A DNA stretch of 64,000 nucleotides, from NCBI RefSeq assembly GCF_013391415.1, contig NZ_JACAXB010000017.1, forward strand, positions 186,001 to 250,000, read 5' to 3'. The translations under genes were made by a program, and so were the position numbers. Below the pieces are notes generated by a model that saw nothing but the letters and a program-made list of their open reading frames with translations, searched no databases and was not told where the DNA came from. The DNA comes from Aquitalea sp. LB_tupeE. GTDB lineage: Bacteria > Pseudomonadota > Gammaproteobacteria > Burkholderiales > Chromobacteriaceae. This document shows positions 1 to 8,225 of the stretch, in pieces (the first letter of the stretch is position 1; each line of letters opens with the position of its first letter).

Positions 1-1905
1 TTGCTGCAAGCGCCGCAAGACAGTGCACTGCGCCGGCGGGTGAACCAATACTTTGCCGATTTGCAGGCCACCACCGGCGCGGCGGCCTTGTTTCTGGTGG
101 ATCGCAACGGCCTGACTCTGGCGGCCAGTAACTGGAACCAGCCGGCCAGCTTTGTCGGCCAGTCCTACCGCCAGCGGCCTTACTTTGAAGACGCACTGCG
201 CGGCCAGCGTGGTTTGTTTTACGGGCTGGGACTGACCACGGGCCAGTCCGGCCTGTTCATTGCCGAGCCGGTGCGCGGCCCGGCAGGCATCATGGGGGTA
301 GCGGTAGTCAAGATCAGCCTGGAGCCCTTGCAGGCGGCATGGCGACGCGGTATCGACCCGGTGTTGCTGCGCGACAGCCGTGGCGTGGTGTTTCTCAGTT
401 CGCAGCCCGAATGGCTGTTCCAGGCCCGCCAGCCGCTGAGTGCGGCACAGGCTGACTGGATCAGCAGCCATCGCCAGTACGGTACCCGCAGCCAGTTTGC
501 CGTATTGCCCTGGCGGGTGACGCCCTTGCCGGATTCTGCCGCTTACAGCCTGCAAACCGTCGTACAGGGGCAGCACCGTGCCTTGCTGGCGCTAGACACC
601 TCCTTGCCGGAACTGGGGTGGACGCTGACCGTGACATCCGACCTGAAAGAAGTCACCCAGACCCGGCAACTGGCGCTGGCGCTGACGACCTTGCTGGTGG
701 CGCTGCTGTTGCTGGCCAGCTTGTACTGGCGTTTGCGCGAAAAACGCTTTGTCGAGCAGCGCAGCGCGCGGCTGGAGCTGGAGCGACGGGTGGAGGAGCG
801 CACCCGCGATCTGGAAGAAGCCCACACCTTCCGCAAGGCGATGGAGGATTCGCTACTGGTGGGCATGCGTGCGCGTGACCCGCAAGGCCGCATCATTTAC
901 GTCAACCCGGCGTTCTGCGCCATGGTGGGCTATGGCGCGGAAGAATTGCTGGGCTGCCTGCCGCCCTATCCGTACTGGCATCCGGATGATCTGGAAAAGC
1001 AGGCCCGGGTGAGCCAGGACGTGCTGCAGGGCAGGGTGGTGCCACATGGCTATGAGTCGCGCATCCGTCACAAGGACGGACATGATGTGATCACCATGAT
1101 TTATACCGCCGCGCTGGTTGATGCATGCGGCGTGCATCGGGGCTGGATGAGTTCGGTGGTGGATATCACGGCGCAGAAACAGGCCGAGGCCCGTCAGCGG
1201 GATCAGGAGCGACAGCTTGAACGCAGTGCGCGGCTGGCCAGTGTCGGCGAAATGGCTTCCACGCTGGCGCACGAGCTGAATCAGCCGCTGATGGCGCTGT
1301 CCAATTTTGCCCTGGCTGCCCGGGCACTGGCCGAGCACGGGGAGGGCGGCCTGCTGGCAGAAACCCTGAACGACATCATTGCCCAGTCGAAACGGGCCAG
1401 TGAAATCGTCAAGCGGGTAAGAGTGTTCATCAACCCGCAACGCGCCCAGTATGAAAACCTGGCACCGGCGGAGGTCATCCAGCATGCAGTTGAGCTTCTC
1501 AAGCCCGAATTACAGCGCCACCATGTGCAACTGCTGCTGCAGCTGGAGGAAAACCTGCCACCGGTACGCGGGGATAGCGTGCTGCTGGAGCAGGTGCTGA
1601 TGAACCTGATCCACAATGCGCTGCATGCCATGCAGACGCAGCCGCCGGGCAGCCGCCGCATCACCTTGCAGTGTCGGCAACAGGATCAAGGACTGAGCGT
1701 GACCGTGGCCGATAGCGGGCCGGGTATTCCGGCAGAACAGATCGAGCAGATCTTTGCCCCGTTCTTTACTTCCAAACCCGACGGTCTGGGCCTGGGCCTG
1801 AATATTTGCCGTACCATCATCGAAGCCCACGGTGGTTGTATCAGCGTGGAAAACAGCCCCGCTGGCGGGGCCGCCTTTACCTTTACCCTACCGCTTGCAT
1901 CATGA
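1..1905 (+). CDS. DctB-like membrane sensor histidine kinase (5' end at or beyond window edge)
   Basis: Membrane sensor kinase that would autophosphorylate on His and pass phosphate to the adjacent FixJ-type regulator. Seen: an extracytoplasmic sensor region (about residues 1-220, Cache-like in layout), one membrane segment at about 223-243, a coiled-coil linker rich in Glu/Arg, a PAS domain at about 280-395, the HisKA motif LAHELNQPL with His424, then an HATPase_c domain with N-box NLIHNALHAM (about 534), G1 DSGPGIP (571) and GLGLGLNI. The family normally has a first membrane segment before the sensor region. It is missing and the frame is open at base 1, so the true start is probably upstream. 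The gene overlaps the regulator by 4 bases (ATGA), so they are co-translated. The ligand is unknown; a C4-dicarboxylate-type signal is only suggested by the family. Confidence 0.85.
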   Translation: MLQAPQDSALRRRVNQYFADLQATTGAAALFLVDRNGLTLAASNWNQPASFVGQSYRQRPYFEDALRGQRGLFYGLGLTTGQSGLFIAEPVRGPAGIMGVAVVKISLEPLQAAWRRGIDPVLLRDSRGVVFLSSQPEWLFQARQPLSAAQADWISSHRQYGTRSQFAVLPWRVTPLPDSAAYSLQTVVQGQHRALLALDTSLPELGWTLTVTSDLKEVTQTRQLALALTTLLVALLLLASLYWRLREKRFVEQRSARLELERRVEERTRDLEEAHTFRKAMEDSLLVGMRARDPQGRIIYVNPAFCAMVGYGAEELLGCLPPYPYWHPDDLEKQARVSQDVLQGRVVPHGYESRIRHKDGHDVITMIYTAALVDACGVHRGWMSSVVDITAQKQAEARQRDQERQLERSARLASVGEMASTLAHELNQPLMALSNFALAARALAEHGEGGLLAETLNDIIAQSKRASEIVKRVRVFINPQRAQYENLAPAEVIQHAVELLKPELQRHHVQLLLQLEENLPPVRGDSVLLEQVLMNLIHNALHAMQTQPPGSRRITLQCRQQDQGLSVTVADSGPGIPAEQIEQIFAPFFTSKPDGLGLGLNICRTIIEAHGGCISVENSPAGGAAFTFTLPLAS

Positions 1906-2501
1906 AAGAAATGCCGCTCACCCTGTTTATTGTCGATGATGACGAAGCCTTGCGCCGGTCCCTGTTGCTGCTGTTGCTGTCACAGGGGCTGGCGGTGCAG
2001 GCTTTTGATTCCGGCGAAGCCTTTCTCAGTGCCGTCAACCTGCGTCAGCCTGGCTGCGTGATTCTGGACTTGCGACTGGGCGGTATCAGCGGCCTGTCGG
2101 TGTTTGATAGTCTGCTGGCCGCACACAGCCCGCTGGTGACGCTGTTTTTATCGGCGCATGGTGATATTCCCACGGCACTGGAGGCCGTCAGGCGTGGGGC
2201 ATTTGATTGGGTGGAAAAGCCGGATACCCAGCACTTGCTGGACAAGCTGCCGGCTGCCATCGCACTGGCCCGTGCCCGCGCGCAGGCGTTGCGGCAATGG
2301 GCGGAGCTGACCCCGCGTGAGCGGGAAGTGGCACGGCTGGTGGGGCTGGGGCAGCCCAACAAGGAAATTGCCCGCGTGCTGGTGCCGCCTTGCGGCCATC
2401 GCTCGGTGGAAACCCACCGCGCCAATATCTTCAGCAAGCTGCAATGTGCCAACGATAACGAATTGGGCCGCTGGCTGGCGGCTCATCCCTGGCTGGACTG
2501 A
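1902..2501 (+). CDS. FixJ/NarL-type response regulator with altered HTH spacing
   Basis: Cognate response regulator of the preceding kinase, 199 aa, starting at the ATG in the ATGA overlap. The receiver domain has the acidic pair DDD near residue 10, phospho-acceptor Asp56 in LDLRLGG, a Ser/Thr-type switch region at LSAHG and Lys in EKPD. A C-terminal LuxR-type helix-turn-helix begins at LTPREREV. Family members read NKxIAxxLxISPRTVExHRAN. Here the run between the scaffold helix and recognition helix is VPPCGHRS, two residues longer than in FixJ, so DNA binding may be changed. DNA targets cannot be told from this window; the neighbours (hydrolase, c-di-GMP enzyme) are transcribed separately. 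Confidence 0.85.
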   Translation: MKEMPLTLFIVDDDEALRRSLLLLLLSQGLAVQAFDSGEAFLSAVNLRQPGCVILDLRLGGISGLSVFDSLLAAHSPLVTLFLSAHGDIPTALEAVRRGAFDWVEKPDTQHLLDKLPAAIALARARAQALRQWAELTPREREVARLVGLGQPNKEIARVLVPPCGHRSVETHRANIFSKLQCANDNELGRWLAAHPWLD

Positions 2502-2579
2502 GCGCAGCGGGCATCGCCAGGGAGAGAGGACGGGCCACGGCAACCGTGACCCCCTGGGTTAAGAGACGGGCGCTGGGGT

Positions 2580-3278
2580 TTACAGGTGTTGTGCCAGGAA
2601 CTGCAAGCTGCGGCCGGTGGCCAGTGCTGCGGCGGACTGGTCGTACACCGCGCGGCGGCCCCAGCAATTGAAGCCATGCCCTGCGCCGGGGTAGTCAAAG
2701 AACACCGCATTGTCCTTGCCGACAAACGCCGCCTTGACGGCGCTGACCGCGGTTTGCGCAATGTGTTCGTCCTTGCCAGCGTAATGGAACAGGATGGGCT
2801 GGGTGATTTGTCCGGCCAGTTCCAGATGCTGATCAATACCGCCACCGTAATAGCACACCGCAGCATCAGCCTGACTCAGTGCCGCTGCGCGGAACGCCAG
2901 CTGCCCACCCAGGCAGAAGCCCAGTGTCGCCACCTTGCCGCTGACTTCCGGGCGCTGGCGCAGCAGGGCGACGGCAGCGGCCACATCGGCAGTGGCCTGC
3001 GCGGTATCCACCTGCTGGTAGTAGCCAAAAGCTTCTTGCGTTCCGGCGGCATCGTAGTCCAGGTCCACCCGCGGCTTCAGTCGCCAGAACACATCCGGGG
3101 CCAGTACCACATAACCGGCTAGCGCGTACTGATCGGCCACGGCACGGATATGTTCGTTGACCCCCCAGATTTCCTGCACCAGTACGATGCCCGGGCCGGT
3201 GCCGGTGGGGGGGAGTGACAGATAACCGCCAAATTGCTTGCCGTCCTGGGTGGGAATGTCGATCCAGCTTGCGTTCAC
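2580..3278 (-). CDS. dienelactone hydrolase family protein
   Basis: Cytoplasmic alpha/beta hydrolase, 232 aa, of the dienelactone hydrolase (carboxymethylenebutenolidase) family. The GTG start at 3278 is chosen because a strong AAGGAG lies just upstream; the longer open frame has none. A complete Cys-Asp-His triad is visible: Cys122 in GFCLGGQ, Asp170 in GKDEH and His201 in GAGHGF, at almost the same numbers as the characterised Pseudomonas enzyme. No chlorocatechol pathway genes surround it, so the physiological substrate may be another lactone or ester. It is a single gene reading away from the GGDEF-EAL gene. Confidence 0.85.
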   Translation of the reverse strand: MNASWIDIPTQDGKQFGGYLSLPPTGTGPGIVLVQEIWGVNEHIRAVADQYALAGYVVLAPDVFWRLKPRVDLDYDAAGTQEAFGYYQQVDTAQATADVAAAVALLRQRPEVSGKVATLGFCLGGQLAFRAAALSQADAAVCYYGGGIDQHLELAGQITQPILFHYAGKDEHIAQTAVSAVKAAFVGKDNAVFFDYPGAGHGFNCWGRRAVYDQSAAALATGRSLQFLAQHL

Positions 3279-3346
3279 GGGAAACTCCTTTGTGCGAGAG
3301 TGCATCGGAATGGCCATCGGGCTGGCTGCCCGCAGGCATGAAAAGG

Positions 3347-3400
3347 GCAGGGCATGGTCAGGCGCAGTTGTCCTGACGGATTCAGCCAGGCATGCCCTGC
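3347..3400. repeat. two-part hairpin in divergent intergenic region
   Basis: GCAGGGCATG (3347-3356) pairs exactly with CATGCCCTGC (3391-3400), and inside it GTCAGG (3357-3362) pairs with CCTGAC (3372-3377). The structure lies between the start of the dienelactone hydrolase gene and the GGDEF-EAL gene. No T-run follows on either strand, so it is not a standard terminator. It could be an RNA structure in the 5' leader of either gene or a protein-binding palindrome. Confidence 0.5.
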
Positions 3401-3437
3401 ATGACCTTGGCTATGTCGTAGCAGGCATGGCTTTTTC

Positions 3438-3470
3438 AATAGTGCTGCGCAGAAAATGCGCAGCACTATT
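3438..3470. repeat. perfect 14-bp inverted repeat with 5-nt loop
   Basis: AATAGTGCTGCGCA (3438-3451), loop GAAAA, TGCGCAGCACTATT (3457-3470). It lies 93 bases upstream of the GGDEF-EAL start and 160 bases upstream of the hydrolase start, in the shared divergent region. The T-rich stretch CTTTTT just before it would be an A-run on the other strand, so it could terminate neither gene. Operator, REP-like unit or leader structure are all possible. Confidence 0.6.
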
Positions 3471-3562
3471 TGGCTGGCTTCGATCAGACTGGCAGAAAAT
3501 TATGTCAATAAGGTCAGCTTTGCTAACATGAGAGATATCGCTTACCAACCAGCATTTCTCTC

Positions 3563-6235
3563 ATGAAGCAGCGCGCGCAACGCATGTTCATTGTGTTCTT
3601 CTTGCTGCTGTTTCTGGGCACGGCGGCCCTGATTGCGTTTCTCCTGGGTGTGGCCTATCAGGAAAAGCAGCGTCAGGCCGAGGTGAATGCCAGCAATGTG
3701 GTGGAGGCGCTGGAAGCCAGGCTGGAGGCCACCTTGCGCCGCAGCCAGGCCACGCTGGAAGAGCTGGCGCGTACCACCAATCCGGCCCTGATGTCATTGG
3801 CGGTGCGTAGCGAACACGCCAGTGCCATGCAAAGAGAGCTGGCCTTACGCGCCAGCCACTTTCCGGAAATTGTCGGACTGCGCCTGATCGATGCCCAGGG
3901 CAATGTGCTGTACGCCTCGGACCTCCCCCTGCCCAATGCGTCGGTGCGAGACCGCAGCTATTACATTGCCTTGCGCCAGAATCCCCGGATACCGCTGTTT
4001 TTTTCCGAAGTGACAATCGGACGGTTGAACCCAACCCGCCAGTTGTACATGGCGGTGCCTATGCGCAGTCCGCAGGGCGAATTTGCCGGCATTGCCATGG
4101 CACCGCTGGACATCGCTTACTTTCAGAAGCTGTTTGCCGCCATCAACCTGGGCCCGCACGGGGTGATTACCTTCCGCCGCAGCGATGATGGCCGATTGGT
4201 ATTACGCATGCCGGCGGTGGTGGGCACCGTCAACCAGAGCTTGCATTACAACCCCATGCACCAACAGGTGGAGAGTGGCGAGAAACACGGCTTGCTGCGT
4301 TATGCCTCGGATGTTGATCAGTTGGACCGGGTTTATGCCTTCAAGCGGGTAGGTGACTTCCCTTTCTACCTGGGCGCAGGCATTGCCAGCATGGATTTTC
4401 TGGCCCAATGGCATGCCACCTTGCTGGGTACGGTAGTGGTCAGTTTGCTGGTGTTGCTGGTGCTGGGCGTATTGCTGTACCGCCTGCAACAGTCCGAGGT
4501 GCGGCAGCAGGATGCCTCGGCCAATCTGCAGGCCAGCGAGGATCGCTTCCACTTATTGCTCAATGCCGTGGGCGATGGCATTTGCGGACTGGACCAGGAC
4601 GGACGCTGCATGTTTGCCAACCCGGCGGCTTGCCAGTTGCTGGGCCATGAAAGTGAAGCCGCCTTGCTGGGGCAGCAGTTGTTGCCGCTGGTGCATACCC
4701 ACGGCCAGGACCGCCAGCCCTTGCCCGATGGCGCGAGTGCCATTCACCAGGCCTTGCGTCAGGGCCGCAGTGCCCATGCTGATGACGCACTGTTTACCCG
4801 TGCCGACCAGAGCCTGCTGCCGGTGCGCTACGATGCTTATCCACTGGTCAAGGACGGGCATGATATCGGGGCGGTCTTGCTGTTTCAGGATATTGGTGCC
4901 CATAAGCGGCAACAGGAGCAGATTGCCTTTCTGGCTCATCACGATGCACTGACCGGCCTGCCTAACCGCATTCTGGCCGAGGACCGCTTCCGGCAACTGC
5001 TCAGCCTGACCGAACGCCATGGCAACATGCTGGCCATGTTGTTTATGGACCTGGATGGCTTCAAGACCATCAACGACTCTCTGGGGCATGATGTCGGGGA
5101 TGAAATGCTGCAAGCGGTAGCCCAGCGACTGAGCAGCCTGTTGCGTGAGCACGATACCGCCTGTCGGCTGGGTGGCGACGAATTTCTGTTGCTGTTGCCT
5201 GACATCGACGGTATCGACAGCCTGTTGCCTATGGTCAGCCGCTTGCTGCGGGCGCTGGAACAGCCCTACCAGTTGATCGGGCATCAGCTGTACAGCTCGG
5301 CATCCATTGGCGTATCGCTCTATCCACTGGATGGACAGGACTTCACCACCCTGATGAAAAAGGCCGATACCGCCATGTATCACGCCAAGGATGCCGGGCG
5401 GAATACCTGTCGTCTGTTTGATGCCAACATGCAGGTGGAGGCCGAGGAAGCCTTGCGTCTGCGCGGCCGCTTCATGCTGGCGCTGGAAACCAGCCAGTTT
5501 GTGCTGCACTACCAGCCACAGGTGAGCCTGGTGGACGGACGCATCATCGGCGTGGAGGCGCTGGTGCGCTGGCAGGATGGCGCGCAGCTGATTCCGCCGG
5601 GGCGCTTCATTCCGATGGCGGAAAGCAGCGGGCTGATTGTGCCATTGGGCGAGTGGGTGCTGCAGGAAGCCTGCCGGCAGGCCGTGCAATGGCAGCACTG
5701 CTATCCCAGCCAGGTGGGCGTGGCGGTGAATCTCTCTGCGGTGCAGTTCAAGCGTGGCAATCTGGAACAGGCGGTGGCGGCTGCATTGCGCGAAAGCGGC
5801 TTGCCCGCCCATTTGCTGGAGCTGGAGCTGACCGAAAGCTCGCTCTTGCACCAGACCGAGTCGGTACTGACCACCTTGCATCGCCTGGGGCAACTGGGTG
5901 TGCGGCTGGCCATCGACGATTTCGGCACCGGCTATTCCAGCCTGGCTTACCTCAAGCGGCTGGCGGTCAATACCCTGAAAATAGACCAGTCCTTTGTCCG
6001 CAATCTGCCGGACGACCCAGACGATGCCAATATCGTGTGCGCCATCATCGACATGGCACACAAGCTGCAACTGCATACGCTGGCCGAAGGCGTGGAAACC
6101 GCCCAGATCGCCGACATGCTGCAGGCCATGGGCTGTGAGCAGGCGCAGGGCTATCATTTTGCCCGCCCGCAAACCGCAGCCCAGTTGCAGGACTTCCTGC
6201 GCCAGCAGGCGGCCAGTCAGCCGGGTGGCAAATAG
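3563..6235 (+). CDS. membrane PAS-GGDEF-EAL c-di-GMP enzyme
   Basis: Inner-membrane bifunctional cyclic-di-GMP enzyme, 890 aa. Order: membrane segment at about 10-30, periplasmic sensor region (dCache-like) to about 285, second membrane segment at about 290-312, PAS at about 325-445, GGDEF domain with intact GGDEF at 537-541 and a preceding RxxD (REHD) inhibitory site, then an EAL domain with E665-A-L, DDFGTG, KIDQSF and AEGVET. Both active sites look complete, so synthesis and breakdown are both possible; in many such tandem proteins the EAL activity dominates and GGDEF serves for GTP sensing. It stands alone and overlaps the convergent LysR gene by 19 bases. The upstream region carries two strong inverted repeats. 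Confidence 0.9.
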   Translation: MKQRAQRMFIVFFLLLFLGTAALIAFLLGVAYQEKQRQAEVNASNVVEALEARLEATLRRSQATLEELARTTNPALMSLAVRSEHASAMQRELALRASHFPEIVGLRLIDAQGNVLYASDLPLPNASVRDRSYYIALRQNPRIPLFFSEVTIGRLNPTRQLYMAVPMRSPQGEFAGIAMAPLDIAYFQKLFAAINLGPHGVITFRRSDDGRLVLRMPAVVGTVNQSLHYNPMHQQVESGEKHGLLRYASDVDQLDRVYAFKRVGDFPFYLGAGIASMDFLAQWHATLLGTVVVSLLVLLVLGVLLYRLQQSEVRQQDASANLQASEDRFHLLLNAVGDGICGLDQDGRCMFANPAACQLLGHESEAALLGQQLLPLVHTHGQDRQPLPDGASAIHQALRQGRSAHADDALFTRADQSLLPVRYDAYPLVKDGHDIGAVLLFQDIGAHKRQQEQIAFLAHHDALTGLPNRILAEDRFRQLLSLTERHGNMLAMLFMDLDGFKTINDSLGHDVGDEMLQAVAQRLSSLLREHDTACRLGGDEFLLLLPDIDGIDSLLPMVSRLLRALEQPYQLIGHQLYSSASIGVSLYPLDGQDFTTLMKKADTAMYHAKDAGRNTCRLFDANMQVEAEEALRLRGRFMLALETSQFVLHYQPQVSLVDGRIIGVEALVRWQDGAQLIPPGRFIPMAESSGLIVPLGEWVLQEACRQAVQWQHCYPSQVGVAVNLSAVQFKRGNLEQAVAAALRESGLPAHLLELELTESSLLHQTESVLTTLHRLGQLGVRLAIDDFGTGYSSLAYLKRLAVNTLKIDQSFVRNLPDDPDDANIVCAIIDMAHKLQLHTLAEGVETAQIADMLQAMGCEQAQGYHFARPQTAAQLQDFLRQQAASQPGGK

Positions 6236-7143
6236 GACGGATGGCCGGGCGGAATCAGTTCGGCCACCAGAAAGTCGATGAAGGCACGAATGGCCGGTGA
6301 CAGGCCGCGCCGCGTGGTAAACGCTGCATGCAAAATGCCCCAGGGGCTGTCGAATTCCGGTAGCAAACGCAGCAATTGCCCCTGGCGAATGGCTTCATCA
6401 CACACCATCAAGGGCAGTGCGGCCACCCCCAGCCCGGCAATTGCCGCTTCCAGCAACACCAGGAAGTCGTCGGTCATCAGCCTTGGCTGGTCAATTTGCA
6501 GGCTGTAGCTGTGACCGGCCTGATCCAGTAATTGCCACTGCCCGCGGCCATCCGGACGACTCATGGTGAGTGCCGGCAGGCCTGGCAGATCCGCCGGGGT
6601 GCGTGGCATAGCGTGCGCGCGCATGAAGTCCGGGCTGGCGACCAGAATCACCTGGCTGACGGCTAGTTGCCGCACTACCAGATTGGCACTGTTGTCGATG
6701 CTGTTACGCACCCGCAGCGCCACGTCGATATTGTCTTCGATCAGGTCCACCCGCCGGTTGGTGGCTTCCAGCGCAATGCGCACCTGTGGATAACGCTGCA
6801 TGAAACGCGGTAGTGACGGTGCCAGCAAGGTCTTGGCCAACAGTTCCGGGCAGCTGACGCGCACCAGGCCGCGCGGTTCGGCGCTGATGCGGGCAATGGC
6901 CTCTTCGGCGGCCTCGGCTTCAGCCAGCATGGCCTGGCAGTGCTGATAATAGCTGCTGCCCACTTCGGTCAGTGCCAGACGCCGCGTCGTGCGTTGCAGC
7001 AGGCGCACACCCAGCCGTTCTTCCAGCTCGGCCACCCGGCGTGACAGGCGCGACTTGGGAACCCCCAGCATGCGGCTGGCGGCCATGAAGCCACCGTGCT
7101 CCACCACCTTGGCAAAGTACAGCAGGTCATTCAGATCTTGCAT
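6217..7143 (-). CDS. LysR-family transcriptional regulator, divergent to azoR
   Basis: LysR regulator of 308 aa with an N-terminal winged HTH (AASRMLGVPKSRLSRRVAELEERLGVRLLQRTTR) and a C-terminal effector-binding domain. It is transcribed away from the azoreductase gene with 107 bases between start codons, the usual arrangement for a LysR protein controlling its neighbour. It belongs to the subgroup with the PKSRLSRR recognition helix, often found next to quinone or azo reductases. Its last codons run 19 bases into the end of the GGDEF-EAL gene. Confidence 0.85.
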   Translation of the reverse strand: MQDLNDLLYFAKVVEHGGFMAASRMLGVPKSRLSRRVAELEERLGVRLLQRTTRRLALTEVGSSYYQHCQAMLAEAEAAEEAIARISAEPRGLVRVSCPELLAKTLLAPSLPRFMQRYPQVRIALEATNRRVDLIEDNIDVALRVRNSIDNSANLVVRQLAVSQVILVASPDFMRAHAMPRTPADLPGLPALTMSRPDGRGQWQLLDQAGHSYSLQIDQPRLMTDDFLVLLEAAIAGLGVAALPLMVCDEAIRQGQLLRLLPEFDSPWGILHAAFTTRRGLSPAIRAFIDFLVAELIPPGHPSYLPPG

Positions 7144-7250
7144 TTGATTGTCCTATTGGTGGAACAATGTTTCCGTTTTAAGCAGTCTAGTCATGATTGG
7201 TCGCAAAAACTACTATTCCGTCACCAACTCTGCTTACAAGGACACCCACC

Positions 7251-7859
7251 ATGAAACTGTTGCACCTCGATTCCAGCATCCTCGGTCAGAACTCTGTTTC
7301 CCGTCAGCTGACTGCTGCCGTGGTAGAGGCTGTTCGTGCCAAGCACGCCGATGTTCAAACCAGCTACCGCGATCTGGCAGCCCAGTCCATTGCCCACCTG
7401 TCCGGTGAAATCATTGGTGCCAATTTCACCGCCGAGGCCGACTGGACAGAAACCCAGCGCAGCGAAAGCGCATTGAGCAATGCGCTGATTGAAGAATTCC
7501 TGGCCACGGACGTTCTGGTGATTGGCGCGCCGATGTACAACTTCTCCATTCCGTCCCAGCTCAAAAGCTGGATCGACCGGGTCGCCGCTGCTGGCCGTAC
7601 CTTCAAGTACGGTGCCAATGGCCCGGAAGGCCTGGCTGGTGGCAAGAAAGTGATCATCGTATCCAGCCGTGGTGGTGTGTACTCCACCGAACAAGGCCAG
7701 CTGATGGATTTCCAGGAAGACTACCTGCGCACCGTGCTGGGTTTCCTGGGCATTACCGACATTGCCTTCATCCGCGCCGAAGCCGTCAATATGGGTGAAG
7801 ACAAGCGCGCTACTGCCATTCATGCCGCCAAGGAAGCGATTGCCAAGCTGGCCATCTGA
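7251..7859 (+). CDS. azoR: FMN-dependent NADH-azoreductase / quinone reductase
   Basis: Flavodoxin-like NADH:quinone and azo reductase, 202 aa, which reduces quinones in two-electron steps and cleaves azo dyes. The start ATG at 7251 follows AAGGA; the longer frame lacks a site. Visible family features: LHLDSSILGQNSVSRQLT phosphate-binding loop, PMYNFSIPSQLKSWIDRV flavin-site segment, and SSRGG before the C-terminal helix. Length equals E. coli AzoR. It is monocistronic and followed by a rho-independent terminator at 7882. Likely regulated by the divergent LysR protein in response to quinone or electrophile stress (inference). Confidence 0.92.
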   Translation: MKLLHLDSSILGQNSVSRQLTAAVVEAVRAKHADVQTSYRDLAAQSIAHLSGEIIGANFTAEADWTETQRSESALSNALIEEFLATDVLVIGAPMYNFSIPSQLKSWIDRVAAAGRTFKYGANGPEGLAGGKKVIIVSSRGGVYSTEQGQLMDFQEDYLRTVLGFLGITDIAFIRAEAVNMGEDKRATAIHAAKEAIAKLAI

Positions 7860-7881
7860 TTTTCCCTGCACAGATGTGACA

Positions 7882-7905
7882 AAACGGGCCTTGATGGCCC
7901 GTTTT
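7882..7905 (+). terminator. azoR terminator, copy 1
   Basis: AAACGGGCC-TTGAT-GGCCCGTTTT, 23 bases after the azoR stop. The same hairpin, including its loop, recurs at 8080-8103 on the far side of a repeated element. Confidence 0.85.
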
Positions 7906-7934
7906 CTGATTATTGGCCATACCCGTCTCGCGTT

Positions 7935-8078
7935 CTGCAAAGAAAGCGAGGCTCCCTTTCCGGGAAAGGGCGAGGGGATAGGGAATCGATGGGAGGCTGC
8001 GGAATCAGCCACTTCATCGAAAGGCCCGGCTTTGCCGGGTCCGGTGCAATCGCACCAAATCACTTTGTCAGCAGCCTG
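7935..8078. repeat. terminator-bracketed interspersed repeat, copy A
   Basis: A 144-bp non-coding sequence from CTGCAAAGAAAGCGAGG to GTCAGCAGCCTG that recurs at 16646-16797. Two internal hairpins are visible: CCCTTTCcgGGAAAGGG and GGCCCGGC-ttt-GCCGGGTCC. Both copies sit immediately between two nearly identical transcription terminators whose stem is specific to that locus. No ORF with family features is inside. Together with the terminators it fills the 366-base gap after azoR; nothing else is recognisable except the promoter region of the next gene at 8104-8225. Confidence 0.8.
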
Positions 8079-8079
8079 G

Positions 8080-8103
8080 AAACGGGCCTTGATGGCCCGT
8101 TTT
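8080..8103 (+). terminator. duplicate of the azoR terminator
   Basis: AAACGGGCC-TTGAT-GGCCCGTTTT again, identical to 7882-7905 in stem and loop and directly abutting the end of repeat copy A. A second terminator has no obvious need here, as nothing coding lies between the two. Confidence 0.8.
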
Positions 8104-8225
8104 GCATGTTCAGTCAGCCCCATGGCTTGCCGTGTTCTACCACCTGCTAATTAACTGGAATTACTTGTCAACATATCGAAAGTACGGTGTGATGCAGACA
8201 GGGGCACGGCGTGCAGGTGGCTAAG

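Noticed and set aside
4553-6172. Long minus-strand open frame (539 codons) opposite the GGDEF-EAL gene
   Set aside because: Composition is that of an antisense shadow (Gln/His-rich), there are no family motifs, and the plus strand carries a complete, motif-rich protein.
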